From: Pseudoalteromonas neustonica
GTDB taxonomy: Bacteria > Pseudomonadota > Gammaproteobacteria > Enterobacterales > Alteromonadaceae
DNA length: 64,000 nt
Assembly (NCBI RefSeq): GCF_001653135.1
Contig: NZ_BDDS01000020.1
Coordinates: 1 to 64,000 of the forward strand
Direction: 5' to 3'
Shown here: piece by piece, positions 1 through 6,002 of the stretch
How positions within the stretch are numbered: position 1 is the first letter of the stretch
Layout: every line of letters starts with the position of its first letter
Program-made: the position numbers and the translations under genes
Notes under the pieces: generated by a model
Told to the model about the DNA's origin: nothing
The model's database searches: none
Seen by the model: only the letters and a program-made list of their open reading frames with translations

Positions 1-341
1 GGTTAAAACTGACCACGCAATTTACACGCGTATTTCATGGCGCAGTAGGTAGGACGACCTCACAAGAGAGTTACTGTGAACACTTGAGCAGAAAACGGCG
101 TAGCAACGTCAGTAACAGCGAAAAGCTGCTGGCATAAAGTTAAAAGTCCTCAGTAAAAAGTTAAAACTGCAATTATGCAGTTATTATTATGCGCGTAATT
201 TAGGCTTTAGAGTACTAATAACTTATTTAATGGATGGAATGAAAGCAACCCATTAATAAAAAGTAAATTCATAACCTAAAAAGTAAATCTAGTGGAATAG
301 TGATGTTGGCTCAATTAGAATGGCTGTCTAATTTGTTGTTG
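1..341. other. Left edge, no confident gene
   Basis: No gene can be supported here. One frame is open from the window edge (position 3) to a TAA at 135-137, about 44 codons, and could be the tail of a gene that starts outside the window, but I recognise no family in it. The phrase gttaaaactg occurs twice (2-11 and about 158-167). The rest is AT-rich and has stops in all frames. Confidence 0.4.
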
Positions 342-425
342 CTCAAACGGACGTTAAACAGTAGGCTGTTTGCTCCTGCGTCGCTTATTTTAGCCTACTA
401 TTTTTTACCTCTTAACGAGGCGTGT
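342..425 (+). repeat. attC-like palindromic site 1
   Basis: An imperfect palindrome lies at the left border of the first cassette gene. The arms AGTAGGCT (360-367) and AGCCTACT (392-399) are perfect complements around a loop of about 24 bases, and the site ends in AACGAGGCGT. The layout and wording (aacagt-ggc ... attttagcc-act) resemble the attC sites of Vibrio-type chromosomal integrons and the second site at 1019-1115. The outer core boxes are degenerate, so this may be a decayed recombination site. Confidence 0.5.
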
Positions 426-567
426 GGCTGTAGAATTACTCTTTTTTAAGAAAAACAGCTAGTTTTATGGGTTCCAAATGCATTACCTAATGCTTTACAA
501 ACGCTTAGAGTTAATTACAGGAGCTCGTTTTTTAATTGAATTTGGCTGTTAGAGTTATTCTACAGCC
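426..567. repeat. Element A copy 1, 142-bp inverted-repeat element
   Basis: This ORF-less segment begins GGCTGTAGAATTACTC and ends GAGTTATTCTACAGCC, giving 16-base terminal inverted repeats with one mismatch. It is nearly identical to the copy at 1116-1256. It sits between an attC-like site and a cassette gene and is followed by TCGTTATAC, which looks like an integron core site. It could be a gene-less cassette, a MITE, or a long attC of another family. A truncated copy is at 2722-2804. Confidence 0.7.
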
Positions 568-590
568 TCGTTATACCTACAGGGGGCACG

Positions 591-1016
591 GTGAAATTTT
601 TAATTCTGATATTTTCGTTTATTTCATTATCTAGTTTTGCATGTTCAGATGGTAAACCCGAAAACGGTATAGCCGCTTTTATTACTAAAGAAAGTCACCT
701 TAGGTCATTAGATGTCTCGGTTTATTACCCTTTAAAGTTTGGCGAAGCAATTGCTTTTCGCGCAGACATTTCATTTGGTAGTAACATAGACGAGTCAATG
801 TTATCCGTTCCTACAAATGTAACAGTACCTTATCAACTGACGGAGAATCCAGAATTAAAAAACTATATGGTATCCACTTTTCTAGTTGAGCCTAGTATGT
901 TAGACAAGATTTCCATTACTGTTTATTATAAACGACAGAAACGCAAAGGTGGGTTAATTACATTTTGTGCGGGGCCAGTAGCAATATATAAAATTAATGA
1001 TTTACCTATTAAGTAG
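591..1016 (+). CDS. Hypothetical secreted protein (cassette gene)
   Basis: This 141-residue protein has an N-terminal signal peptide (hydrophobic core at residues 3-16, ending in a Ser-Phe-Ala-Cys stretch that could be a signal peptidase cleavage site or a weak lipobox at Cys18). The rest is predicted to be soluble and beta-rich, with a second Cys near residue 125. I recognise no family. The start is GTG at 591, supported by an AGGGGG ribosome site at 581-586. The gene lies 23 bases after element A and is followed within 3 bases by an attC-like site, so gene plus site have the size and order of an integron cassette. Function unknown; an exported product is likely. Confidence 0.65.
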   Translation: MKFLILIFSFISLSSFACSDGKPENGIAAFITKESHLRSLDVSVYYPLKFGEAIAFRADISFGSNIDESMLSVPTNVTVPYQLTENPELKNYMVSTFLVEPSMLDKISITVYYKRQKRKGGLITFCAGPVAIYKINDLPIK

Positions 1017-1018
1017 GT

Positions 1019-1115
1019 ATAACAAGGCAATTAAGTCGGATTCGTAACAGTTTGCTCGGTTCCACTTCGTTTCACATTTTAGCAAACTGTTACTCACCGC
1101 TTATTGCGGCGTTGT
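1019..1115 (+). repeat. attC-like palindromic site 2
   Basis: This is the clearest attC candidate. It opens with TAACAAGGCAATTAAG, has a perfect 13-base inverted pair GTAACAGTTTGCT (1044-1056) and AGCAAACTGTTAC (1081-1093), and closes with GCTTATTGCGGCGTTG. The opening, the cttcg loop and the closing GGCGTT are the pattern known from Vibrio superintegron attC sites. It starts right behind the stop of the upstream gene, as expected for a cassette. Confidence 0.75.
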
Positions 1116-1256
1116 GGCTGTAGAATTACTCTTTTTTAGAAAAACAGCTTGTTTTATGGGTTCCAAATGCATTACCTAATGCTTTAAAAACGCTTAGAGT
1201 TAATTACAGGAGCTCGTTTTTTAATTGAATTTGGCTGTTAGAGTTATTCTACAGCC
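1116..1256. repeat. Element A copy 2, 141-bp inverted-repeat element
   Basis: This is a near-identical copy of the 426-567 segment with the same ends (GGCTGTAGAATTACTC and GAGTTATTCTACAGCC). It again lies directly after an attC-like site and before a small + strand gene, and is followed by TCGTTAGCAG. The repeated placement argues that it belongs to the cassette junction system and is not a random insertion. Confidence 0.7.
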
Positions 1257-1288
1257 TCGTTAGCAGTCAGGTTTTAGGATTAAGTTAA

Positions 1289-1651
1289 ATGGAATTTTTT
1301 AAGCAAGTAATATATGAAATGTACGGTTTTACTTTACTGGAATTTCTTTTTTACGCCTTAGATGCACTTGTCATCTGCGCTTGTTTTATAGCTTTGTTAG
1401 TGGGCTCAGTTAAATTAAATCGTCGCGTTAACTCCAAGGATTCTCGGCTGCTCGTTTTCTCTTGTCTAACGGTACTGGTTCTAAGTGTCTTATCAGGTGT
1501 CGTATCAGAATATAGTTATCAAGAAAATGATTCCTTGTCTTTGACGGAGCTGCTAATGATTTACTCTCCATCAGTTGCAGTTGTATGTCTTACAATTAGT
1601 CTTCTTCGAGTTTTAAAAAGCTTAAGAGGTAATTTAAACAATGACTGCTAA
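1289..1651 (+). CDS. Hypothetical membrane protein (cassette gene)
   Basis: This 120-residue protein has three predicted membrane segments at about residues 18-42, 54-72 and 89-108. Basic residues (KLNRRVNSK) lie between the first two, which favours a cytoplasmic first loop. I recognise no family. It starts at ATG 1289, shortly after element A copy 2, and its stop codon lies inside the first bases of the next attC-like site. This is the arrangement of a one-gene integron cassette. Such small membrane proteins are common cassette contents; the function cannot be inferred from sequence. Confidence 0.6.
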   Translation: MEFFKQVIYEMYGFTLLEFLFYALDALVICACFIALLVGSVKLNRRVNSKDSRLLVFSCLTVLVLSVLSGVVSEYSYQENDSLSLTELLMIYSPSVAVVCLTISLLRVLKSLRGNLNNDC

Positions 1652-1757
1652 CAAAGCGCTTAAGCCTCTCCCTTCGGTCGCTGGGACGCCTATACGCGGG
1701 GCGGCTTCGCCATTATGCCCCACGTATCAGCACCCCTTAGCTTAAAGTTATACGCAA
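1647..1757 (+). repeat. attC-like palindromic site 3
   Basis: The site opens with GCTAACAAAGCGCTTAAG at the stop of the upstream gene and ends near GTTATAC (1747-1753). Inside, TACGCGGGGC (1693-1702) pairs with GCCCCACGTA (1717-1726) with one wobble or mismatch, around a GGCTTCGCC mini-hairpin. It differs in wording from sites 1 and 2, which is normal for mixed cassette arrays. The next gene starts 3 bases later. Confidence 0.55.
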
Positions 1758-1759
1758 AT

Positions 1760-2152
1760 ATGAATTCGAACATTGTGCCACAAAATAAACATGATTTAGA
1801 TGCATGCATTAACTTACAAGCTATCTCTAATTCGGAGTTGCCATTATATTTTGAGCAACTACTTCCATGGCTTAAAGATATTAATTGGCCAGTGGCATTA
1901 CCTGTTGCGGAAAAACTATCACAGGCGAACGATGATTTAGTTCCGTTTATCAATGAAATCTTACTGGGTAATGATGATATCTGGAAGTGTAATGCCATTG
2001 AGTATTTAATTATGAAACTGAAACCACAAGTAATGGAATCAGCTTTAGTTGAGGTTGTTAAAATCATTAACTCTCCTACTCAATCTGAAATAGATGAAGG
2101 TGTTAATTTAATTGCAGGAGAAGCTGTGTTCTATTACAGTCATTGCGTATAA
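1760..2152 (+). CDS. DUF5071 domain protein (cassette gene)
   Basis: The protein has 130 residues from ATG 1760. A longer reading from 1715 would begin inside the attC-like palindrome and is less likely. The motif LPWLKDINWPVALPVAEKL, followed by a second block containing NDDIWK, matches my memory of the DUF5071 pattern, a small alpha-helical HEAT-like domain of unknown function. No signal peptide or membrane segment is visible. Four bases after its stop the sequence passes into the 3' end of a group II intron remnant, which takes the place where this gene's attC site would be expected. Confidence 0.65.
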   Translation: MNSNIVPQNKHDLDACINLQAISNSELPLYFEQLLPWLKDINWPVALPVAEKLSQANDDLVPFINEILLGNDDIWKCNAIEYLIMKLKPQVMESALVEVVKIINSPTQSEIDEGVNLIAGEAVFYYSHCV

Positions 2153-2156
2153 TCGG

Positions 2157-2690
2157 TTAGCCGGAGGTTTCTAATCTCCAGCCCCCACACCACCCATCAT
2201 GCGCTTTTTATTAACAGGAAGTGCAATGGGCGGTTCATCTCCCGTAATGAATATTGATCCAAATATCTCTCAATGACACTAAACCTTGTGATGCTAAGTA
2301 GTCATTGCCTAGCGCAATGTTAATTCCTTTTGTTTTTGAGCTTCTACAAGGGCGTTCGTTTCCAAGCGCCTACTTTTGGTACTGTGATACCACAGGCTCT
2401 GGCGAGTCGCACGCTAACCCCCAATTTCATTAAACTGCGTACTTTGGTGCGCGCTATTCTTTTTATCAAGAGCGTCATTGCCGCCAGTAGCACATTCTTA
2501 TCCTGCGGCGGATCCAATGATCTAAACCCACTGTCAGTTGATAAGCGTTGGCTATTAGGTAGTAGTGTCTCCAGCCGCGTAAATACTGTGTGAGTTTATG
2601 AATTTGTAGGGTCATTGAGATCCCCTTGTTGCGGTTAGTGAGTTCTCTTACCCAGAGCAGTGGTGTAGTATCATTGAAGAACAACAAGCT
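2157..2690 (-). mobile_element. Group II intron remnant 1 (3' end plus maturase tail)
   Basis: Read on the - strand, a decayed maturase tail is followed by GAACCGCCCAT ... ATGGGTGGTGTG (about 2188-2236), which folds as a domain V-like hairpin. Next comes GCTGGAG ... CCTCCGGC (2161-2182), a domain VI-like stem with an unpaired A. This order (maturase, DV, DVI, end) is that of a group II intron 3' end. The 5' half of the intron and most of the reverse transcriptase are gone. Related remnants lie at 3731, 4622 and 5819. Their + strand neighbours are all cassette-like genes, so the intron lies antisense to the cassettes, as known for group IIC-attC introns. Confidence 0.75.
2246..2687 (-). pseudogene. 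Group II intron reverse transcriptase/maturase, C-terminal fragment
   Basis: The first 70 codons (2687 to 2478) contain GISMTLQIHKLTQYLRGWRHY and DHWIRRRIRMCYWRQ, spaced as in the maturase (X) domain of group II intron-encoded proteins. After a frameshift near 2475 a second block reads RIARTKVRSLMKLGVSVRLA. After another shift a third reads GLVSLRDIWINIHYG, the usual end of these proteins just upstream of domain V. At least two frameshifts and the absence of every reverse transcriptase motif make this non-functional. It extends to the intron 3' hairpins at 2157-2236. Confidence 0.8.
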
Positions 2691-2721
2691 AGCGATTTAA
2701 CTATCACTGACTATTGCCAGC

Positions 2722-2804
2722 AAAATGCTTTATCAAAAACAACTAGCGTTAATTACAGGAGCTCTTTTTTAATTGGATTTGGCTGTTGGAGTTATTCTAC
2801 AGTC
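2722..2804. repeat. Element A, truncated copy 3
   Basis: From GTTAATTACAGGAGCTC (2748) to GAGTTATTCTACAGTC (2789-2804) the segment matches the right half of element A. Weaker similarity reaches left to about 2722. The left half, including the left terminal repeat, is missing. The piece lies between the maturase remnant and the TacA-TacT promoter, so the junction here is intron remnant plus half an element A. Confidence 0.65.
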
Positions 2805-2833
2805 TCGCTATATTCTCTCACCTTCCGGTAGTT

Positions 2834-2905
2834 TTCCGTACGTATTGAATCGGTTCATTAAGTGCACTATAATCTACTCGTGATTACGGAGTTGTTCCGT
2901 ACGTA
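2834..2905 (+). promoter_or_regulatory. Promoter and candidate operator of tacA-tacT
   Basis: A strong sigma-70 type promoter reads TTGAAT (2845-2850), 17 bases, TATAAT (2868-2873). The 11-mer TTCCGTACGTA occurs twice, abutting the -35 box (2834-2844) and overlapping the ribosome site (2895-2905). Each copy contains the palindrome TACGTA within ccgtacgta. Antitoxins of this ribbon-helix-helix family are known to repress their own operon, so these are the likely TacA sites. The ribosome site is TAGGAGG at 2904-2910. Confidence 0.65.
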
Positions 2906-2914
2906 GGAGGCATT

Positions 2915-3184
2915 ATGGCAACAGCGCGCTTAGATATTCGTCTTGATGAAGAAATTAAGGCAAAAGCAGAAAAGGCATCGGCGTTACTTGGTTTAAAAAG
3001 TTTAACTGAATATGTGGTTAGGTTAATGGATGAAGACGCTACGCACGTAATTGAAGAACATGAGAGTATCGTTGTTAAGGACAGCGTCTTTGATGAATTT
3101 ATGCATGCGTGTGATAAAGCTAAAGCGCCAAACCAGGCTTTGCTTGAAGCGGCGAGGTTTACAGATGAGAGTTGCATTAAGTGA
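2915..3184 (+). CDS. tacA: Antitoxin of TacA/DUF1778 family
   Basis: This 89-residue protein begins MATARLDIRLDEEIKAKAEKA, the ribbon-helix-helix DNA-binding region of DUF1778 antitoxins (strand, then helix through LGLKSLTEYVVRLM). The C-terminal half is charged and flexible, ending near the FDEFMHACDKA segment that in this family binds and blocks the acetyltransferase toxin. A TAGGAGG ribosome site lies 4 bases before ATG 2915. The stop overlaps the toxin GTG start by four bases (GTGA), so translation is probably coupled. Autoregulation through the repeats around the promoter is expected. It stabilises the cassette region as part of a toxin-antitoxin pair. Confidence 0.88.
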   Translation: MATARLDIRLDEEIKAKAEKASALLGLKSLTEYVVRLMDEDATHVIEEHESIVVKDSVFDEFMHACDKAKAPNQALLEAARFTDESCIK

Positions 3185-3714
3185 GCTGGGGTAAAGAGTT
3201 CGTTGAACTGAGTAAATCGAAACATGATCGCAATTCTTTTGATTGTGGTCAGCAAGAGTTAAATGTGTTTATCAAAACTCATGCGGCTAAACATATGCAA
3301 GCGGGTATTAGCCGAACAATGGTGTTACCTAGTGTTCAGCCATTACTCAATCAAAAGTATGCGATTTGTGCGTTTTACAGTGTGGCGGCAAGCTCAATTT
3401 GCCGCGAAACCTTACCTGTGCAACTTGCAAAGAAGCTCCCTCGTTATCCCATACCTGTATTTTTACTTGCTCAGCTTGCCGTACATAAGGAGTATCACGG
3501 CTCTGGTTTGGGAAAGGTTAGCCTAATTCGGGCACTTAAGTACTTATGGGAAGTCAATCACCACATGAGAGCGTATGCCATTGTTGTTGACTGCCTTACT
3601 AACTCTGCTCAAGCCTTTTACACGAAATTTGGCTTTGAAGTGCTATGCGAGCATAATGGTCGAATTCGTATGTTTTTGCCAATGAATACGGCAGGACAGC
3701 TTTTTACTCAATAA
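3181..3714 (+). CDS. tacT: GNAT-family toxin, TacT-like aminoacyl-tRNA acetyltransferase
   Basis: The 177-residue protein is a GNAT N-acetyltransferase of the toxin type. The acetyl-CoA loop is EYHGSGLGK at about residues 102-110, preceded by the beta strand FLLAQLAVHKEYHG typical of TacT/AtaT. The conserved tyrosine lies in AFYTKFGFE near residues 146-154. Known members acetylate charged tRNAs and stop translation. The start is GTG 3181, overlapping the antitoxin stop. It is full length for the family (about 160-180 residues) with no break. Immediately downstream (3731) is the second group II intron 3' remnant where an attC site would be expected. Confidence 0.88.
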   Translation: MSWGKEFVELSKSKHDRNSFDCGQQELNVFIKTHAAKHMQAGISRTMVLPSVQPLLNQKYAICAFYSVAASSICRETLPVQLAKKLPRYPIPVFLLAQLAVHKEYHGSGLGKVSLIRALKYLWEVNHHMRAYAIVVDCLTNSAQAFYTKFGFEVLCEHNGRIRMFLPMNTAGQLFTQ

Positions 3715-3730
3715 GTTACGAACATAACCA

Positions 3731-3848
3731 GGTAGCCTGAGGTCTCTAACCTCCAGCTCCGCACCATCCATCACGCGCTTTTTATTGACAGGAAGTGCAA
3801 TGGGCGGTTCATCTCCCGTAATGAATATTGATCCAAATATCTCTCAAT
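3731..3848 (-). mobile_element. Group II intron 3'-end remnant 2
   Basis: About 118 bases match the 3' end of remnant 1: the domain VI-like stem (ctgaggtctctaacctccag), the domain V-like arms, and a little of the maturase tail up to atctctcaat. The upstream flank reads cgaacATAACCAGGTAGCC, almost the same as at remnant 4 (5810-5825), so the two junctions share the same intron-end context. No coding capacity remains. Confidence 0.7.
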
Positions 3849-3912
3849 AAAACAAAAATGACACCCACCTTAAAGTTTGTATTTTTGATATTTTACGATA
3901 AATCAAAGTAAC

Positions 3913-3996
3913 CGATTGAACCAAAATAGGAACTCGGCTATGGTTGAAGCATCAATAAAAATAAATTAAAAACGAGTTATTCTACAGGCTCATTAT
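3913..3996. repeat. Element B copy 1
   Basis: An 84-base repeat from cgattgaaccaaaatagg to gagttattctacaggctcattat. It is about 95 percent identical by eye to 5400-5483. Its last 25 bases resemble the right end of element A (GAGTTATTCTACAG then CTCRTTAT), so A and B share a right end. It lies just upstream of higB. Confidence 0.7.
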
Positions 3997-4012
3997 ATTT
4001 TTATTGTTGAGT

Positions 4013-4022
4013 GATGCGCATC
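4013..4022. promoter_or_regulatory. Palindrome upstream of higB, possible HigA operator
   Basis: GATGCGCATC is a perfect 10-base palindrome 17 bases before the higB start. HigA-type antitoxins bind short palindromes at their own promoter, so this is a candidate operator. I could not define a convincing -35/-10 pair with normal spacing here. Confidence 0.35.
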
Positions 4023-4038
4023 GCGCTATGCTTGTGAC

Positions 4039-4317
4039 ATGATTAAATCTTTCAAGCATAAAGGCCTCAAGAAATACTTCCAAACAGGAAGTGTTGATGG
4101 AATTCAGGCCAAGCATCAACGCAAACTGCGCATGCAACTTGCAGCAATAGATACCGCACAAGAAATTGATGATATCAATTTACCCGGTTTTAAATTGCAC
4201 CCTCTCAAAGGGGATCGTGACGGGATTTGGTCTATTACTGTAAATGGTAACTGGCGCATTACTTTTGAGTTTATCGATGGTAATGCATACATTCTCAATT
4301 ATGAGGACTATCACTAA
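4039..4317 (+). CDS. higB: Toxin HigB (RelE/ParE superfamily mRNA interferase)
   Basis: This 92-residue protein has the compact RelE-like fold pattern of HigB: IKSFKHKGLKKYFQTG at the N-terminus, a central helix (HQRKLRMQLAAIDTA), LPGFKLHPLKGDRDGIWSI, and the closing strands NWRITFEFIDGNAYILNYEDYH. The closing RITFEF and the terminal histidine are typical of the type that cuts mRNA on the ribosome. The toxin gene comes first, as is usual for higBA, and its TAA shares one base with the higA ATG. The length is normal and there is no break. Ribosome binding is weak (no clear Shine-Dalgarno), which may keep toxin output low. Confidence 0.9.
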   Translation: MIKSFKHKGLKKYFQTGSVDGIQAKHQRKLRMQLAAIDTAQEIDDINLPGFKLHPLKGDRDGIWSITVNGNWRITFEFIDGNAYILNYEDYH

Positions 4318-4610
4318 TGACTATGCATAATCCACCACATCCAGGAGAGTTTATCTATGACGTTTACCTAGAGCCTGCAGGCTTTAGTTGCCGTTATTTA
4401 GCTAAACAACTAGATGTAGCATCGTCTACATTAAATAGAGTTCTAAAAGGTCAAAGTGCAATCTCACCAGAAATGGCACTTCGGTTATCTAAAGCCATTG
4501 GCAGAACTCCTGAGAGTTGGTTAGCAATGCAAGATAACTACGACCTGTGGCATGCAAAACAAAAAATTAATTTAACCAATGTCCACGCAGTAAACTTTGC
4601 AGTGGCATAA
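4317..4610 (+). CDS. higA: Antitoxin HigA (XRE-type HTH)
   Basis: This 97-residue protein opens with NPPHPGEFIYDVYLEPAG, the signature of HigA antitoxins. A helix-turn-helix follows at about residues 25-65: the scaffold CRYLAKQLDVASSTLNRVLKG and the recognition segment through ISPEMALRLSKAIG, then TPESWLAMQDNYDLW. It binds HigB and represses the operon. ATG 4317 overlaps the higB stop; an in-frame ATG at 4323 is an alternative start. Eleven bases after the stop begins group II intron remnant 3, again in the place of an attC site. Confidence 0.92.
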   Translation: MTMHNPPHPGEFIYDVYLEPAGFSCRYLAKQLDVASSTLNRVLKGQSAISPEMALRLSKAIGRTPESWLAMQDNYDLWHAKQKINLTNVHAVNFAVA

Positions 4611-4621
4611 AAAATATAATA

Positions 4622-5018
4622 GGGTAGCCGGAGGTCTCTAACCTCGAGCCCCCACACCACCCATTATGCGCTTTTTATTAACAGGAAGTGCAATGGGCGG
4701 TTCATCTCCCGTAATGAATATTGATCCAAATATCTTTCAATGACACTAAACCTTGTGATGCTAAATAGTCATTGCCTAGCGCAATGTTAATTCCTTTTGT
4801 TTTTGAGCTTCTACAAGGGCCTTCGCTTCCAAGCGCCTACTTTTGGTACTGGTGATACCACAGGCTATGGCAGTTGTTCGCTAACGCCCAATTTCATTAA
4901 ATTGCGTACTTTGGTGCGTGCTATTCCTTTGGAAAGAGCGCCATTGTCGCCAGTGGCACATTTTTATTCTATAGCGGATCCAATGATCTAAATCCACCGT
5001 TAGATAATAAGCATTGTC
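4622..5018 (-). mobile_element. Group II intron remnant 3 (3' end plus decayed maturase)
   Basis: This segment aligns with remnant 1 over its whole length, from gggtagccggaggtctctaacc (domain VI-like stem) through the domain V-like arms and the maturase tail, to about 5018. Single-base differences and short indels are scattered through it. The antisense maturase is even more broken than in remnant 1. Two copies with the same internal extent suggest either two insertions of the same intron or duplication of the junction during array growth. Confidence 0.7.
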
Positions 5019-5399
5019 AGGCTAAAAATGAGCTACATTGACAAGATGAAGGTCAAAATAGACAGTCTATTGGAACGACGACAATATTTTATAAAGTAAT
5101 GGTAAAAGACTCGGCAGTATTAAGCCTGTCTTTCTTGAGGTAAAAAGCGCAATATTACAGTCAATAAAGACATGAATAAATTGACCTTACGCGGACAAAC
5201 TAATGTGAATGCATTCACTTTATTCTGCGGCAACTGTATTGCCTTGTTCATAATCTAGAAAAACTGAGAAACACGATGCATTAATAAGGGTAACCCCTTA
5301 TCACTTTAAATAAACCACTCACACACCTGCAATCCCTTTCAAAACGCCGATTAAAACAACACCAAGTCCTCTTTTTATATTTACGTGAAAGTCAGTTTT
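5019..5399. other. Gene-free stretch between intron remnant 3 and element B
   Basis: No ORF of useful size is visible on either strand. The only notable structure is the perfect 14-base palindrome gtgaatgcattcac at 5205-5218. The stretch may be a degenerate cassette. Confidence 0.4.
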
Positions 5400-5483
5400 C
5401 GATTGAACCAAAATAGGAACTCAGCTATGGTTGATGCATCAATAAAAATAAATTAAAAACGAGTTATTTTACAGGCTCGTTAT
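5400..5483. repeat. Element B copy 2
   Basis: This is the second copy of the 84-base repeat at 3913-3996. It ends gagttattttacaggctcgttat and is followed 16 bases later by the next small + strand gene. The shared right end with element A supports one family of cassette-junction sequences. Confidence 0.7.
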
Positions 5484-5499
5484 GTTCTAGGGAGAAATT

Positions 5500-5817
5500 A
5501 TGATTTATACGACAACGGAAACTGTTCCTGGCAAGGAAATTGAAGCTGTATTGGGCATCGTCAATGGGAACATGGTTCAGTCTAAACATGTTGGTCGAGA
5601 TATCATGGCTGGTTTAAAAGGTATTGTGGGCGGCGAACTCAAAGGCTATACCGAGATGTTGATGGAAGCTCGAAATATAGCGGTAGAACGATTAATAGAA
5701 GATGCAAAAAAGTTAAATGCCGATGCAATAGTAGGAATACGATTTACAACTAGCTCAGTTACTGATGGGGCATCAGAAATATTAGTGTTTGGCACAGCTG
5801 TTAAATTTCGAACATAA
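5500..5817 (+). CDS. YbjQ/UPF0145 family protein (cassette gene)
   Basis: The 105-residue protein matches the YbjQ (UPF0145, formerly DUF74) family over its full length. Visible hallmarks are the early TTTETVPGKEI, the glycine-rich GRDIMAGLKGIVGGELKGY, and the late NADAIVGIRF, with a terminal beta strand ILVFGTAVKF. Members form pentameric rings and have been proposed to bind metals, but the role is unproven. The start is ATG 5500 with GGGAGA just upstream (5489-5495). It is the last cassette-like gene, followed at once by a short intron remnant, and all genes beyond 6 kb look chromosomal. Confidence 0.85.
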   Translation: MIYTTTETVPGKEIEAVLGIVNGNMVQSKHVGRDIMAGLKGIVGGELKGYTEMLMEARNIAVERLIEDAKKLNADAIVGIRFTTSSVTDGASEILVFGTAVKFRT

Positions 5818-5818
5818 C

Positions 5819-5864
5819 CGGGTAGCCGGAGTTCTCTAGCCTCCAGCTCCACACCACTCATCTT
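5819..5864 (-). mobile_element. Group II intron 3'-end remnant 4 (short)
   Basis: About 46 bases match the outermost part of remnants 1-3: gggtagccggag, the domain VI-like stem and cagctccacaccac. The match stops within the domain V-like region. The flank cgaacataaccGGGTAGCC repeats the flank of remnant 2. Confidence 0.55.
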
Positions 5865-5958
5865 AACATTGGTGTTTCCCCTGTTTTTATGACGTTTAAT
5901 TAGCATGAATATTGAATAGCTCAAGATGTAACAATAACAGTTAAACTGTAGATACAAA

Positions 5959-5981
5959 AAAACTCCGTAAAGCGGAGTTTT
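5959..5981. terminator. Bidirectional rho-independent terminator
   Basis: AAAACTCCG, a 5-base loop and CGGAGTTTT form a 9-bp stem flanked by an A run on the left and T-rich DNA on the right. It lies 22 bases past the stop of the - strand DapA-family gene and can also end + strand transcripts from the cassette region. Confidence 0.75.
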
Positions 5982-6002
5982 CTTTGCGAATATTCTAAAA
6001 GA

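Noticed and set aside
1690..2067. Open frame on the - strand opposite the DUF5071 gene
   Set aside because: It is the complement of a better supported + strand gene, begins inside it and has no ribosome site or family match.
2330..2593. Open frame on the + strand of about 87 codons, and its relative at 4797-4991
   Set aside because: Both are antisense to the group II intron maturase tail, whose - strand reading gives recognisable motifs.
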